Assembly: GCA_963678135.1 (NCBI GenBank)
Contig: OY782667.1
Location: 1,612,001 to 1,676,000 of the forward strand
Source: JAHJKV01 sp963678135
GTDB lineage: Bacteria; Desulfobacterota; Desulfovibrionia; Desulfovibrionales; Desulfovibrionaceae
DNA length: 64,000 bases
Direction of reading: 5' to 3'
The position numbers were made by a program, and so were the translations under genes. The stretch's first letter is position 1. Each line of letters opens with the position of its first letter. Under the pieces are notes generated by a model. That model ran no database searches and was not told the DNA's origin. It was given only the letters and a program-made list of their open reading frames with translations. Below are positions 1-9,045 of the stretch, piece after piece.

Positions 1-1093
1 ATCCAAAAGATTCCAAAGAATGCATAAGTTCTTGTTGTGTCGGCCAAAAATCACCACCCTCTGTATATCGAGGACTCCCAATGCCATATGCTAAAAATTG
101 TAAAGGCCGGGAAGCCGTAACCGCAGAGTTGAGCTGACGTATAGAGCCTGCTGCAGCATTACGAGAATTGGCAAAAGGCTTCAGCCCTTGCTCTTGCTGT
201 GCCCTGTTCAAAGTTTGGAAGCCGTGGTGCGACATGACGACCTCACCACGCACTTCAAGCAGCTCGCCGGGTACCTCCTTGGGAAGATACAAGGGTAAAT
301 TACGCACAGTACGCATATTTTCTGTGACAACTTCACCTTCTTGCCCGTCACCGCGTGTAATGGCACGCACAAGTTCCATCCCAGCACTGTTTTTTTTGCG
401 TTTGTAAATTACTTCAAGAGCCAGACCATCCATTTTAGGATCAAGCCAAAAAGTGCTCAGCAAGCGAGCTGGAGCATCCCAGCAGCATTCTGGCAAAAGA
501 GAGAAATCAAAAGAAGCCAGACCAGCTATTTCTAAAAGATTAGCACCCCCTAGTCTTGCTCGTATATCGCCTAAAATTGTACGGAAATCGTCTTGTTTTG
601 CTCCTGACGGCGTTACAATACACTCAAAAATTCCGCGACGAAGCTCAGGATTATAACGATTTTTCTCTTGCTCTGTAAGTTTCCGCCCAAGGCTTTTTTC
701 CAAAATATGACGAACAGTCACCTGTACATTCTCAACAAAAGCGTTCATCAATTTTTCTTGAGCAAATTCATGCCAAGCAGAAAAATCAAGCTCTTGCTGC
801 CCCTCTGCTTGAACTCGAACCATAGCATTGTCTAAACTCAACATGGGAACTGTGTGACGTGCAGATTCAAAGCCATCAGCCACACGTCCTCCAACCCTTT
901 TTGTAGGAGAATTTGATACATCAAGCTCTGGAAAAGACTTTTCCAGCTCAAGGAGTTCCCGAAACAATGCATCATATTCAGCATCTGTAATTTCAGGACT
1001 ATCGAGTTGATAGTACTGCTGATTATGATACTCAAGTTCTTTTCGTAAAAATAAAACCCTTGCTTGAGCAACTTCAAAATCTATAACAGCCAT
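1..1093 (-). CDS. ligA: NAD-dependent DNA ligase LigA (3' end outside window)
   Basis: Seals nicks in duplex DNA during replication and repair, using NAD+. The minus-strand frame opens with ATG at 1093 and runs off the left edge. Visible are the N-terminal Ia region (YHNQQYY at about residues 24-30, DAEYD), the motif PMLSLDNAM ending at residue 91, the adenylated-lysine motif KMDG (K220, codon at 434-436) and TRGDGQEGE followed by NMRT. The arrangement is unusual: about 128 residues separate LSLDNAM from the catalytic lysine, whereas E. coli LigA has about 30, so there is roughly 100 residues of extra sequence. The frame is open throughout, so this is an insertion and not damage. It lies 11 bp downstream of the potassium-channel gene in the same orientation. 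Confidence 0.93.
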   Translation of the reverse strand, partial: MAVIDFEVAQARVLFLRKELEYHNQQYYQLDSPEITDAEYDALFRELLELEKSFPELDVSNSPTKRVGGRVADGFESARHTVPMLSLDNAMVRVQAEGQQELDFSAWHEFAQEKLMNAFVENVQVTVRHILEKSLGRKLTEQEKNRYNPELRRGIFECIVTPSGAKQDDFRTILGDIRARLGGANLLEIAGLASFDFSLLPECCWDAPARLLSTFWLDPKMDGLALEVIYKRKKNSAGMELVRAITRGDGQEGEVVTENMRTVRNLPLYLPKEVPGELLEVRGEVVMSHHGFQTLNRAQQEQGLKPFANSRNAAAGSIRQLNSAVTASRPLQFLAYGIGSPRYTEGGDFWPTQQELMHSLESFG

Positions 1094-1104
1094 GAGAAAT
1101 TCAC

Positions 1105-2172
1105 CTAAAATTCATTTTGCTCATCAGGGTATAGCCCCGCACGAAATCGTTTGAAATCATTGCTCGTTCCAACAAGGAGTAAGGTATCTTGCGCTTCAAT
1201 TATTTCCTTTGGCCCTGGATTAAAGCTCATGCTTTCATCAGATTTTTTAATGGCGATGATGATTAAATTAAAATCCGGCCGAATTCCTGATTGGATCAGG
1301 TCTTTACCCACAAGGTAAGAATTTTGTGGGACTTCAATCTCCTCCATTTGTAACTGCATCTCTGAACCACGCATAGCAAGTTCCATAAAGTTTGTTACAT
1401 TAGGCCGAAGGACATTTTGAGCCATGCGTACCCCACCAATAAAATGCGGCAGGACAACTCTGTCTGCGCCGGCAAGTTCTAATCTGTTAATATGGGAACG
1501 ATGGCCAGCACGCGCAATAATCTTAAGTTCTTTATTGAGTTGCCGGGCGGTGAGCGTAACATAAACATTCGCGGCTTCACTGGATAAGGCCGTTATGAGA
1601 GCACGAGCACGCAAAAGTCCCACGCTTACAAGCAATTCATCGTCCGTGGCATCGCCCTCAGCACAGAGTACACCTTCATTTTCCATTTTCTCTATCAATT
1701 CGGAATCCTGCTCCAGTACAACAACATCATGTCCTTCGCGTAGAATTTCTTCCACCACGATAGAGCCTATGCGCCCATATCCACAAACAATAAAATGTCC
1801 CTCAAGTTTATCTATTGCCTTCTGCATTCTGCGTTTCCCCCACATAACCTGCAATCGGCCTTCCACCAAAAATTGGGAAAAAGCCACAACAATGTAAAAA
1901 AATCCACCTACGCCGGTCGTTATTAAAAAAACAGTAAACATTCGCCCTGCATCAGAAAGTGGATACGTTTCTCCGTATCCTACAGTGGACAGGGTAATCA
2001 CGGTCATAAATAAGCTGGCAAAAAAATCCCAGCCCTCAATATACATGTACCCAATTATCCCCATAATGAACGATAGCAAGAGTAAAACAGAGCCAACCAC
2101 AATATCCCAGAGCATTCCCCACTTACACTTAAAGTGACGGATATTAGTATTAAATCGTCCCAAAACTTTCAT
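1105..2172 (-). CDS. Two-TM potassium channel with RCK (TrkA-N/TrkA-C) domains
   Basis: Inner-membrane K+ channel subunit of the MthK/Kch type. Residues 22-44 form a first membrane helix, a re-entrant pore carries the selectivity filter TVGYGE (63-68), and a second helix follows (about 78-100). The cytosolic RCK nucleotide-binding domain begins near residue 125 with the Rossmann motif GYGRIG (131-136) and an acidic residue after the second strand (VVLEQD). A TrkA-C domain occupies roughly 270-350. The 355-residue length fits one-pore, one-RCK channels. Its ATG at 2172 directly abuts the uvrB stop (TAG at 2173-2175), suggesting translational coupling in a uvrB-channel-ligA transcript. Gating ligand is not evident. 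Confidence 0.9.
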   Translation of the reverse strand: MKVLGRFNTNIRHFKCKWGMLWDIVVGSVLLLLSFIMGIIGYMYIEGWDFFASLFMTVITLSTVGYGETYPLSDAGRMFTVFLITTGVGGFFYIVVAFSQFLVEGRLQVMWGKRRMQKAIDKLEGHFIVCGYGRIGSIVVEEILREGHDVVVLEQDSELIEKMENEGVLCAEGDATDDELLVSVGLLRARALITALSSEAANVYVTLTARQLNKELKIIARAGHRSHINRLELAGADRVVLPHFIGGVRMAQNVLRPNVTNFMELAMRGSEMQLQMEEIEVPQNSYLVGKDLIQSGIRPDFNLIIIAIKKSDESMSFNPGPKEIIEAQDTLLLVGTSNDFKRFRAGLYPDEQNEF

Positions 2173-4161
2173 CTAGCCTCCAAGTTCCAAGAGCCTTTTT
2201 CGCAAAAGAATACTTTGATCCCTATATCTTGCTGCTTGTTCAAATTCCAATTCTTGGGCAGCAACACGCATTTGTTTTTCCAATTTTTTTATCTCTTTTG
2301 CAAGTTCTTTGGCATTCATAGCCTCTTCCAATTGAGAGCCTTGCACATGTTGGCTGTTTGCTTCGCTCTTTTGTAAATCAAGAGCATTTTCAACGGATTT
2401 ACGAATTGTTTCAGGCTTGATACCATGCTGTATATTATACTGCTTTTGTATCTTTCTTCTTCGATTTGTTTCATCTATGGCTTGTCGCATGGATTGTGTC
2501 ACGACGTCCGCATAGAGAATAACTCGACCGGAAACATTACGAGCTGCGCGACCAAATGTTTGCACCAAAGAGCGGGTTGATCGTAAAAAGCCTTCCTTAT
2601 CCGCATCCAGTACAGCGACCAGAGATACCTCTGGTAAATCAAGCCCCTCACGAAGTAAGTTAATACCAACCAAAACAGTAAACTCTCCAGCTCGCAGGGC
2701 TTTAATAATTGCCATGCGTTCCAAGGTATCAATATCTGAATGCAAATAACGCGTCTGTACCCCCATTTCTCCAATATATTCTGTAAGGTCTTCTGCCATG
2801 CGTTTGGTTAGGGTGGTCACTAAAACTCGCTCATTCAAGGCAACTCGTTTCTTGCATTCTGCGAGTAAATCGTCAATCTGGCCTGTGGTTTTCCGTACCT
2901 CTAGCTGTGGATCAAGAAGTCCTGTAGGACGAATAATTTGCTCAACAACAACGCCCTGTGCTTGCTCCATTTCCCATTTTCCCGGTGTAGCTGAAACATA
3001 AACAGCCTGCCCTTTTCGCTCTAAAAATTCCGTAAAATTAAGAGGACGATTATCCAGAGCAGACGGTAATCTGAAACCAAAATCAACCAAGGTACTTTTG
3101 CGTGAACGATCTCCGTTATACATAGCACCCACTTGGGGTACAGAAATATGTGATTCATCTAAAAACAGAATGAAATCTTGAGGAAAATAATCAAGCAAGG
3201 TAGCAGGAGGCTGTCCTGATTTTCGTCCATCCAAATGCAAAGAATAATTTTCTATGCCATTACAATATCCAAGCTCTTCCATTTGCTCCAAATCATACAT
3301 AGTACGCTGCTCTAAACGCTGCGCTTCAAGTTGCATATTTTTTTCTTTGAAAAAAGCCAAACGCTCTTGAAGTTCTTGGCGTATTGCATCCTGCGCGCGC
3401 TTCAAATTTTCCTTGTCTGAAACATAGTGCGAACCGGGATAAATCACGGTTTTTTTGATATGCGAACGAATATTACCCGTTACAGGATCAGTTTCCACAA
3501 TGGATTCTATTTCATCACCAAAAAATTCCAAGCGTAAGGCCTGTTCCCTTTCATAAGCTGGAATAATTTCTACAACATCACCTCGAACTCGAAATGTCCC
3601 TCTATGAAAATCATAATCCCCACGCTCATAATGAATTTCCACAAGCCGGGTCAGCAAATTCTCCATGGATAGCACTTGCCCTTGCTCTATAGGAATAACC
3701 ATTTTTGCATAAAAATCAGGAGAACCAAGACCATAAATACAGCTGACTGAGGCTACGATTAAAACATCAGGCCGAGTCAATAAAGCATGGGTTGCTGCAT
3801 GTCGCAACTTATCAATTTCATCATTGATTGAGCTGTCTTTCTCAATATAAAGATCAGAGTGTGGTAAATATGCTTCCGGCTGATAATAATCATAATAGCT
3901 TACAAAATATTCAACCGCATTTTCAGGGAAAAGTGACTTAAATTCTCCATAAAGTTGCGCTGCCAAGGTTTTATTCGGAGCAAGAATAAGGGCAGGTCGA
4001 TCAAGCTCTGCAATGACCGAAGCCATTGTAAAAGTTTTTCCCGTACCTGTAGCACCAAGCAAGACTTGGTCAACGATGCCTTGCCTCAAATGTGTCGCCA
4101 GACTGGCAATAGCTGCTGGCTGATCACCTTTGGGAGCAAAGCGAGAATGTAACGTAAACAT
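2173..4161 (-). CDS. uvrB: Excinuclease ABC subunit UvrB
   Basis: DNA-damage recognition helicase of nucleotide excision repair, partner of UvrA and UvrC. The protein starts MFTLHSRFAPKGDQP (ATG at 4161, 662 residues). A TTG 39 bp upstream would extend it but the added residues do not look like UvrB. Seen: Walker A GATGTGKT (36-43), the beta-hairpin YFVSYYDYYQPEAYLP (about 85-100) that probes DNA, the DESH box (LFLDESH), helicase motifs near LLREGLDLPE and QTFGRAARN, and a C-terminal UVR motif (EFEQAARYRDQ) for UvrC contact. No good Shine-Dalgarno sequence is visible. It is the first gene of the uvrB-channel-ligA group. Confidence 0.97.
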   Translation of the reverse strand: MFTLHSRFAPKGDQPAAIASLATHLRQGIVDQVLLGATGTGKTFTMASVIAELDRPALILAPNKTLAAQLYGEFKSLFPENAVEYFVSYYDYYQPEAYLPHSDLYIEKDSSINDEIDKLRHAATHALLTRPDVLIVASVSCIYGLGSPDFYAKMVIPIEQGQVLSMENLLTRLVEIHYERGDYDFHRGTFRVRGDVVEIIPAYEREQALRLEFFGDEIESIVETDPVTGNIRSHIKKTVIYPGSHYVSDKENLKRAQDAIRQELQERLAFFKEKNMQLEAQRLEQRTMYDLEQMEELGYCNGIENYSLHLDGRKSGQPPATLLDYFPQDFILFLDESHISVPQVGAMYNGDRSRKSTLVDFGFRLPSALDNRPLNFTEFLERKGQAVYVSATPGKWEMEQAQGVVVEQIIRPTGLLDPQLEVRKTTGQIDDLLAECKKRVALNERVLVTTLTKRMAEDLTEYIGEMGVQTRYLHSDIDTLERMAIIKALRAGEFTVLVGINLLREGLDLPEVSLVAVLDADKEGFLRSTRSLVQTFGRAARNVSGRVILYADVVTQSMRQAIDETNRRRKIQKQYNIQHGIKPETIRKSVENALDLQKSEANSQHVQGSQLEEAMNAKELAKEIKKLEKQMRVAAQELEFEQAARYRDQSILLRKRLLELGG

Positions 4162-4260
4162 AGACACAATAAAATAAGTGTACTGAAAACAAAAAAACAA
4201 AGCAAAGTGCTTTATTCAAAAAAGTATGGTTCAAGGCGCATCTTCTTCTGATAGATCAAA

Positions 4261-4450
4261 CGCATATAATTTAAGGGGAAATACTTCCTATAAAATTCCC
4301 TTAAATCAGGGAAGAAAATATAAATTTGAGAGTAAATACTCCTGTAAAGTGCCCTTCAATTATGGCAAACGCATAAAAACTTGAGAATAAATACTCCTGT
4401 AAAGTGACCTTAAATTATGGCAAACGCATATAAATTAAGGATAAATACTC
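4261..4450. repeat. 55-bp imperfect tandem repeat, about 3.5 copies
   Basis: Starts of the recurring core AAATACTYCYNTAAA fall at 4279, 4334, 4389 and 4443, giving periods of 55, 55 and 54. The middle two copies are nearly identical and share the tail TATGGCAAACGCATA; the first copy is diverged and the last is truncated. It lies in the 533-bp gene-free gap between uvrB and the next gene. No spacers of changing sequence are present, so it is not a CRISPR array. Confidence 0.85.
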
Positions 4451-4475
4451 CCGGTTCATCCTATTGCCTCCCCTT

Positions 4476-4510
4476 CTTGTCATCCTGCGACTTTCACGCA
4501 GAATGACAAG
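4476..4510. repeat. Dispersed palindromic repeat (14-bp stem)
   Basis: Arms 4476-4489 and 4497-4510 pair over 14 positions with one mismatch around a 7-nt loop (core CCTGCGACTTTCACGCAG). The same core recurs at about 16304, 19100, 50726 and 50840, making it a member of a dispersed REP-like family. An open frame of 72 codons across it on the minus strand (4494-4712) is not considered a gene. Confidence 0.85.
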
Positions 4511-4572
4511 CAAGAAAAGCATAACAAGACTGAGGGGGGGGATCGGATACTCCCGGGTTTGTTACAAAGCAA

Positions 4573-4610
4573 GTGTTCGCTCTGAAATTTATATGCGTTT
4601 GCCCTGAATA
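4573..4610. repeat. Dispersed flank motif (TTCGC..TGAAATT..ATGCGTTT)
   Basis: The motif TTCGCTCTGAAATT followed by ATATGCGTTTGC lies about 65 bp beyond the palindrome. Similar text follows the palindromes near 16379-16412 and 19233-19262, and a degenerate version is at about 50922. It also resembles the inverse of the GCAAACGCATATAAATT tail of the 55-bp tandem repeat, so palindrome and tandem repeat look like parts of one repeat family. Confidence 0.6.
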
Positions 4611-4694
4611 TATTGCTTTCCTTGAACAAATATTTACTCTAGCATAGACTCTGGCTTTGCGCTTAGGATCGTTAAAAAATTTTGGAGTGTATTT

Positions 4695-5183
4695 ATGAAA
4701 ATTATCATACATCCTTCGGAGTCTACTCTTCCTTGCGACAGAGGCTATGCCATCAGTATGACCATCAAAAGTTTTAAGGGACGAAAAAACGTGGAAATAC
4801 TGCTTTTCCGCTGTGAATGGTCCGCAGAAGAACTCAAAGCCTATAATTGGGACATGCTTCTTGGTGAACCGATTGCAGGAGCTCCAGGTGATAAAGAATC
4901 AAGCAAACGAGTACTTCTTGAAACTTTTACTGAAGAAGAACGTGAGCAAATCATTTCTTTTTTAGCAGAGCAATACAAATCGCGCCTCAATACTATTGAA
5001 GCGCATCCTCTGACTTTTCCTATTCCCTCCAACCTACCTGCCCTCTTTGATGCAAAAGAAAATAAAAATATAGGCTTTATTCGATTCCAAAAAATACCAA
5101 GCTATAATTTGGATATACCCTTGGCTGGATTCTATGATCTCTCGCGCCATGAACCATTGGCTGAAGATCATCCGAGCTCATAA
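4695..5183 (+). CDS. Conserved-looking protein of unknown function
   Basis: The 162-residue product is soluble and mixed alpha/beta in appearance, without signal peptide, membrane segment or a motif I recognise. It begins MKIIIHPSESTLPCDRGYAIS and has an acidic middle (ETFTEEEREQIISFLAEQ, about 75-92). ATG 4695 is preceded by GGAG at 4683-4686, 8 bases away, which supports translation. It stands alone on the plus strand between the repeat block and the convergent crcB. I do not assign a function; codon usage resembles its neighbours, so it is probably a resident gene. Confidence 0.7.
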   Translation: MKIIIHPSESTLPCDRGYAISMTIKSFKGRKNVEILLFRCEWSAEELKAYNWDMLLGEPIAGAPGDKESSKRVLLETFTEEEREQIISFLAEQYKSRLNTIEAHPLTFPIPSNLPALFDAKENKNIGFIRFQKIPSYNLDIPLAGFYDLSRHEPLAEDHPSS

Positions 5184-5227
5184 AATGCGACTCTTTGTAG
5201 CTTATAGCATCAATACTCTATGTAAGG

Positions 5228-5602
5228 CTAAATAAGTTTGCCAAGAGCTAAACCTAAAAGGACAAGCACTATGCCTAAAATTGTCTGTCCTCCTATATTC
5301 AAGGCCAGCAATAAAAACTGACTACTTTTCATAAGTTGTGCTGTTTCAAACATATACGTTGAATAGGTGGTAAAGGCTCCCATAAATCCGGTTAATAAAA
5401 AAATGCGGAAATTCGCACTAGGGTCTAAGCGCGACTCAAACATAGCCCAAAAAAAGCCAAAGAAAAAACAACCAAACATATTCACGACAAAAGTACCAAA
5501 AGGAAAAGCAAAACCAAACAAACGATGGCTAATCCCGGCAGCCCAATAACGCAACAAAGCACCCAAAGCTCCGCCCATTGCAATCAAATAAAATTTATTC
5601 AC
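5228..5602 (-). CDS. crcB: Fluoride channel CrcB/FluC
   Basis: Small inner-membrane fluoride exporter that works as an antiparallel dimer. The 124-residue protein has four hydrophobic segments and family motifs GGALGALLRYW (near residues 10-20), FGTFVVNMFGCFFFGF (about 37-52) and GFMGAFTTYSTYMFE (about 70-84), which include the fluoride-pathway Asn and the Phe/Thr/Ser track. The start is GTG at 5602: GAGGAG lies 9 bases upstream. An in-frame extension further upstream has no CrcB similarity. It is divergent from the CYTH gene with only 61 bp between them. No fluoride riboswitch fits in or is visible in that gap. Confidence 0.92.
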   Translation of the reverse strand: MNKFYLIAMGGALGALLRYWAAGISHRLFGFAFPFGTFVVNMFGCFFFGFFWAMFESRLDPSANFRIFLLTGFMGAFTTYSTYMFETAQLMKSSQFLLLALNIGGQTILGIVLVLLGLALGKLI

Positions 5603-5663
5603 AAGACAAGACTCCTCAAATTTTTCAAAGCATAGCAAGGAGCTTGTCAGGAGAAAAGCCAAA

Positions 5664-6275
5664 ATGCCTCTGGAATGTGAACTAAAATTCTTACAGCCAA
5701 ACTTTGTTCTTTTGCGCGATGCACTGCAAAAAAACAGAGCAACGCGTATTGCACAACCATATTTTGAAAAAAATATAGTTTTTGATGACCAAAAGCGTTC
5801 ACTCAAAAAACAAGGGATTCTCTTAAGGCTACGCCATAAAAACGAGCGTGACACTCTGCTTACGGTCAAACGTCCTTTGCAGGAAAAAAATTCTGGCGAC
5901 TACAAAAAATTACTCGAACATCAAGTTTCTACAACAAATTTTGAAGCCACGCAAAATTTGCTGGTCTTATTGGGCTATGATTTTAGCTTTAGCTATGAAA
6001 AAATACGAGAAAAATGGAAATGGCATGGTTTAAGTATTTGCTTGGATATCCTGCCTTTTGGAGATTTTATTGAAATGGAAGGTGAAGAAGCAATGATTGC
6101 TCAAGCCACACAGCTCTTTGCGCTTTCTCAATTAACGCAGTCTACCGCAAGTTACCATGAGCTTAATGCAAAATGGCGTAGACAAAATAAACTTGCTGAA
6201 GATGAAAATTTTTTATTCAGCAAGGAACAAAAAATGCAGTTTGAAAATACTTTAGAAAATCAAAGCTCGACTTGA
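5664..6275 (+). CDS. CYTH domain protein (class IV adenylate cyclase / tripolyphosphatase family)
   Basis: CYTH proteins are tunnel-fold enzymes acting on triphosphates. The defining ExExK motif is at residues 4-8 (ECELK). Basic and acidic residues expected to line the tunnel follow: ILLRLRHK (about 51-58), LTVKRP (65-70), LDILPFGDFIEMEGE (about 128-142). At 203 residues it has the size of the bacterial class IV cyclase group. Start ATG 5664 is preceded by AGGAG. Substrate (ATP, thiamine triphosphate or tripolyphosphate) cannot be told from the sequence. Confidence 0.82.
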   Translation: MPLECELKFLQPNFVLLRDALQKNRATRIAQPYFEKNIVFDDQKRSLKKQGILLRLRHKNERDTLLTVKRPLQEKNSGDYKKLLEHQVSTTNFEATQNLLVLLGYDFSFSYEKIREKWKWHGLSICLDILPFGDFIEMEGEEAMIAQATQLFALSQLTQSTASYHELNAKWRRQNKLAEDENFLFSKEQKMQFENTLENQSST

Positions 6276-6341
6276 GGAGCAAAAAATTTTATTTTATATG
6301 CCCTATGGTTCATATATTAACATGAATTTTATCGGTACGAT

Positions 6342-6656
6342 ATGACTACTTCACAGACAAGCAACCAACAACAATCAGGTACGCTCACCCTGCGAAAAGT
6401 AAAAGAGCCATCTCGCTATAAAGTGTTGCTCCATAACGATGATTATACTTCCATGGACTTTGTAGTACAAATTTTAATCCATGTTTTCCACAAATCAGAA
6501 ACAGTCGCTACAATGATTATGCTCGCCATTCATAATGAAGGACTGGGAGTTTGTGGCGTATACCCACGAGAAATAGCTGAGGTAAAGGTAATCAAAGTGA
6601 CTCGTATGGCTCAAAATGCAGGCTATCCACTCAAATGTAGTATGGAAAGGGAGTAA
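6342..6656 (+). CDS. clpS: ATP-dependent Clp protease adaptor ClpS
   Basis: Adaptor that binds N-degron substrates and hands them to ClpA. The 104-residue protein contains the family signature YKVLLHNDDYTSMDFVV (about 27-43, with the Asn-Asp-Asp that caps the N-end residue), a HxxG-type stretch HNEGLGVCGVY and the ClpA-contacting C-terminal strand. The N-terminal 20 residues are polar and probably disordered, as usual. The next gene, clpA, starts 5 bp after its stop, so the two are co-transcribed. No clear Shine-Dalgarno sequence precedes the ATG. Confidence 0.95.
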   Translation: MTTSQTSNQQQSGTLTLRKVKEPSRYKVLLHNDDYTSMDFVVQILIHVFHKSETVATMIMLAIHNEGLGVCGVYPREIAEVKVIKVTRMAQNAGYPLKCSMERE

Positions 6657-6660
6657 GAGC

Positions 6661-9024
6661 ATGTTATCTAAATCTCTTGAGAATATTTTAACTGCCGCGA
6701 TGGAAGAAGCACGAAAACATCGTCATGAATACATGACGCTAGAACATTTGCTCTATGCTCTTTCTTTTGAAACACTGGGGGCTCGCATTCTTGAAGCCTC
6801 GGGAGTAGATATTCCAAAACTTCAAAAACAACTCAAAACATTTTTCAAAGAAAACATTGAAACCATCAAGGGAGAACAGGATTTTGAGGTAATCCAAACC
6901 CTTGGAGTGCGTCGAGTACTGCAGCGTGTTGTTTGGCAAAAAAACGCACTTGGAGCAAAAACTTTAGATGTTGGTGATACACTCATTGCAATGTTTGATG
7001 AGGAAGAATCCTTTGCCATACATTTTTTGCTGCTTCATGATGTTTCCCGTTTACGCATACTTGAAAGTCTTGCTGAGATTATGTCGCATGAAAATACTGA
7101 ACCAAGCAAATTAGGACTGAAAATCATATCCAATCCTTTCGCAGAAGCACAGAACACAAAACCATCTTTTACTAAACAACAAACTAAAACTCAGGCAAAA
7201 GCGTCTTTACAAGAATTTACCACTGATCTTACTGCCCGTGCCAAGGCAGGTAAACTTGATCCGCTTATTGGCCGTGAACCGGAACTTGATCGAACAATAC
7301 AAGTTCTCAGTCGCCGTCGCAAAAATAATCCTATTTTTGTTGGAGACCCTGGTGTAGGCAAAACAGCCATGGCCGAAGGCTTGGCTCTCAAAATAGTACA
7401 AAAGGAAGTTCCAGAACAATTTTTAGACACAAAAATTTTCGCCCTTGATATGGGCACTTTACTTGCTGGCACAAAATATCGAGGAGATTTTGAAGGCAGA
7501 CTAAAAGACATTCTGTCTGAACTGCTTGCAATCGAAAAGGCCATCCTTTTTGTCGATGAAATTCACACTATTGTCAGGGCAGGTTCTATTCAAGATGGAG
7601 CTATGGATGCTTCAAATTTACTCAAGCCTTTTCTGCAATCAGGAGAAATACGCTGCATTGGTTCAACGACATACGAAGAATATAGAAATAACTTTGAAAA
7701 AGATCGTGCCCTTGCTCGCAGATTTCAAAAAATTGAAATTGCAGAGCCGAGCATAAATCAAAGCATTACTATATTGAAAGGGCTCAAAAAGAATTATGAA
7801 AAATATCATGGTGTTATTTATACATATCCGGCAATAAAAGCTGCAGCAGAACTTGCCGCACGGCATATCAATGATCGCTTTTTACCAGATAAAGCCATTG
7901 ATGTTATTGACGAAGCCGGTGCCTTATATAAAATTTCCCCCAGAAAACGCAAAAGCCATCGCATTACTGTTTCTGACATAGAACTCATTGTAGCTCGCAT
8001 GGCACAAATTCCGGCCACACGCCTTTCAATATCTGATAAAAATCGACTGAAAGACCTTGCTACGGACATAAAAAACATGGTTTTTGGGCAAGATGAAGCA
8101 GTAGATATTCTCTCAAGTGCTATTAAACGAGCCAAAGCAGGCATGAAACAAGTTGGGCGACCAATGGGAGCATTTTTACTCACTGGCCCGACAGGTGTCG
8201 GCAAAACAGAACTCGCTCGCCAATTGGCTCTGGCTCTTGGTGTCAATTTTTTACGCTTTGATATGTCAGAATATATGGAAAAACATGCGGTAGCCAGACT
8301 TATTGGTTCCCCTCCGGGGTATGTAGGTTTTGAACAAGGAGGACTGTTAACCGAGGGCGTCAAAAAAACACCGCATTGTGTCTTACTCTTTGATGAAATT
8401 GAAAAAGCGCATCCTGACATGTTCAATATTCTGCTCCAAGTTATGGATTATGCTACGCTCACAGATAATACTGGAAGAAAAGCTGATTTTAGGCATGTTA
8501 TAGTGCTGATGACCTCCAATGCTGGTGCTCGTGAAATGAATAAATCAAGCATTGGTTTTTCGCGCAAAACAGAGTCAAATGCTAAAGATAATGCACTCAA
8601 AGCCGTAGAAAAATTATTTAGTCCGGAGTTCCGAAATCGGCTTGATGCAATGATTCCTTTCAAAACATTATCGCATGATATAATGCAACGCATTGTTGAA
8701 AAATTTATACAAGAACTCAACACACAACTTGCACAGCGTAAAGTTACCTTGTCGCTTTCCAAAAGTGCTCGCACCAGATTAGCAAAACTTGGCTATGACC
8801 CGACTTTTGGTGCGCGCCCTATGGCCAGAGTCATTCAAAGCGAAATAAAAGATAAAATTGCAGATGAATTGCTTTTTGGTAAAATGGTACATGGTGGTGA
8901 AATTCTTGTACAACTTTCCAAGAAAAATTCAAATTCTTCTGCAAAAACATCACAAATAGCTTCTCTTAATGAGTTTGATTTTCAATTTAAGCCAAAAAGT
9001 AGTACTCCTAAAGAAAGACCGTAG
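6661..9024 (+). CDS. clpA: ATP-dependent Clp protease ATP-binding subunit ClpA
   Basis: Hexameric unfoldase that feeds ClpP. The 787-residue protein has the Clp N domain (1-140), a first AAA+ module with Walker A GDPGVGKT (about 228-235) and Walker B ILFVDEIH, and a second with GPTGVGKT (about 509-516), LLFDEIEKAH and a sensor/arginine region, ending in ClpB-D2-small domain. There is no long coiled-coil middle domain, which separates it from ClpB. ATG 6661 has AAGGGAG upstream; an in-frame start 45 bp earlier lies inside clpS and is unlikely. It is convergent with mgtE, with 21 bp between stops. Confidence 0.96.
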   Translation: MLSKSLENILTAAMEEARKHRHEYMTLEHLLYALSFETLGARILEASGVDIPKLQKQLKTFFKENIETIKGEQDFEVIQTLGVRRVLQRVVWQKNALGAKTLDVGDTLIAMFDEEESFAIHFLLLHDVSRLRILESLAEIMSHENTEPSKLGLKIISNPFAEAQNTKPSFTKQQTKTQAKASLQEFTTDLTARAKAGKLDPLIGREPELDRTIQVLSRRRKNNPIFVGDPGVGKTAMAEGLALKIVQKEVPEQFLDTKIFALDMGTLLAGTKYRGDFEGRLKDILSELLAIEKAILFVDEIHTIVRAGSIQDGAMDASNLLKPFLQSGEIRCIGSTTYEEYRNNFEKDRALARRFQKIEIAEPSINQSITILKGLKKNYEKYHGVIYTYPAIKAAAELAARHINDRFLPDKAIDVIDEAGALYKISPRKRKSHRITVSDIELIVARMAQIPATRLSISDKNRLKDLATDIKNMVFGQDEAVDILSSAIKRAKAGMKQVGRPMGAFLLTGPTGVGKTELARQLALALGVNFLRFDMSEYMEKHAVARLIGSPPGYVGFEQGGLLTEGVKKTPHCVLLFDEIEKAHPDMFNILLQVMDYATLTDNTGRKADFRHVIVLMTSNAGAREMNKSSIGFSRKTESNAKDNALKAVEKLFSPEFRNRLDAMIPFKTLSHDIMQRIVEKFIQELNTQLAQRKVTLSLSKSARTRLAKLGYDPTFGARPMARVIQSEIKDKIADELLFGKMVHGGEILVQLSKKNSNSSAKTSQIASLNEFDFQFKPKSSTPKERP

Positions 9025-9045
9025 TACAAAACGAGTAAAAAAAGA

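Noticed and set aside
4261..4450. CRISPR-like array
   Set aside because: The tandem copies are contiguous with no unique spacers; the same holds for 19131-19220 and 18818-18890.
4494..4712. 72-codon minus-strand frame in the uvrB to 4695 gap
   Set aside because: It is contained in repeat sequence and overlaps the start of the plus-strand gene; no ribosome site.
5603..5663. Fluoride riboswitch upstream of crcB
   Set aside because: The gap is only 61 bp and lacks the conserved elements of that class.
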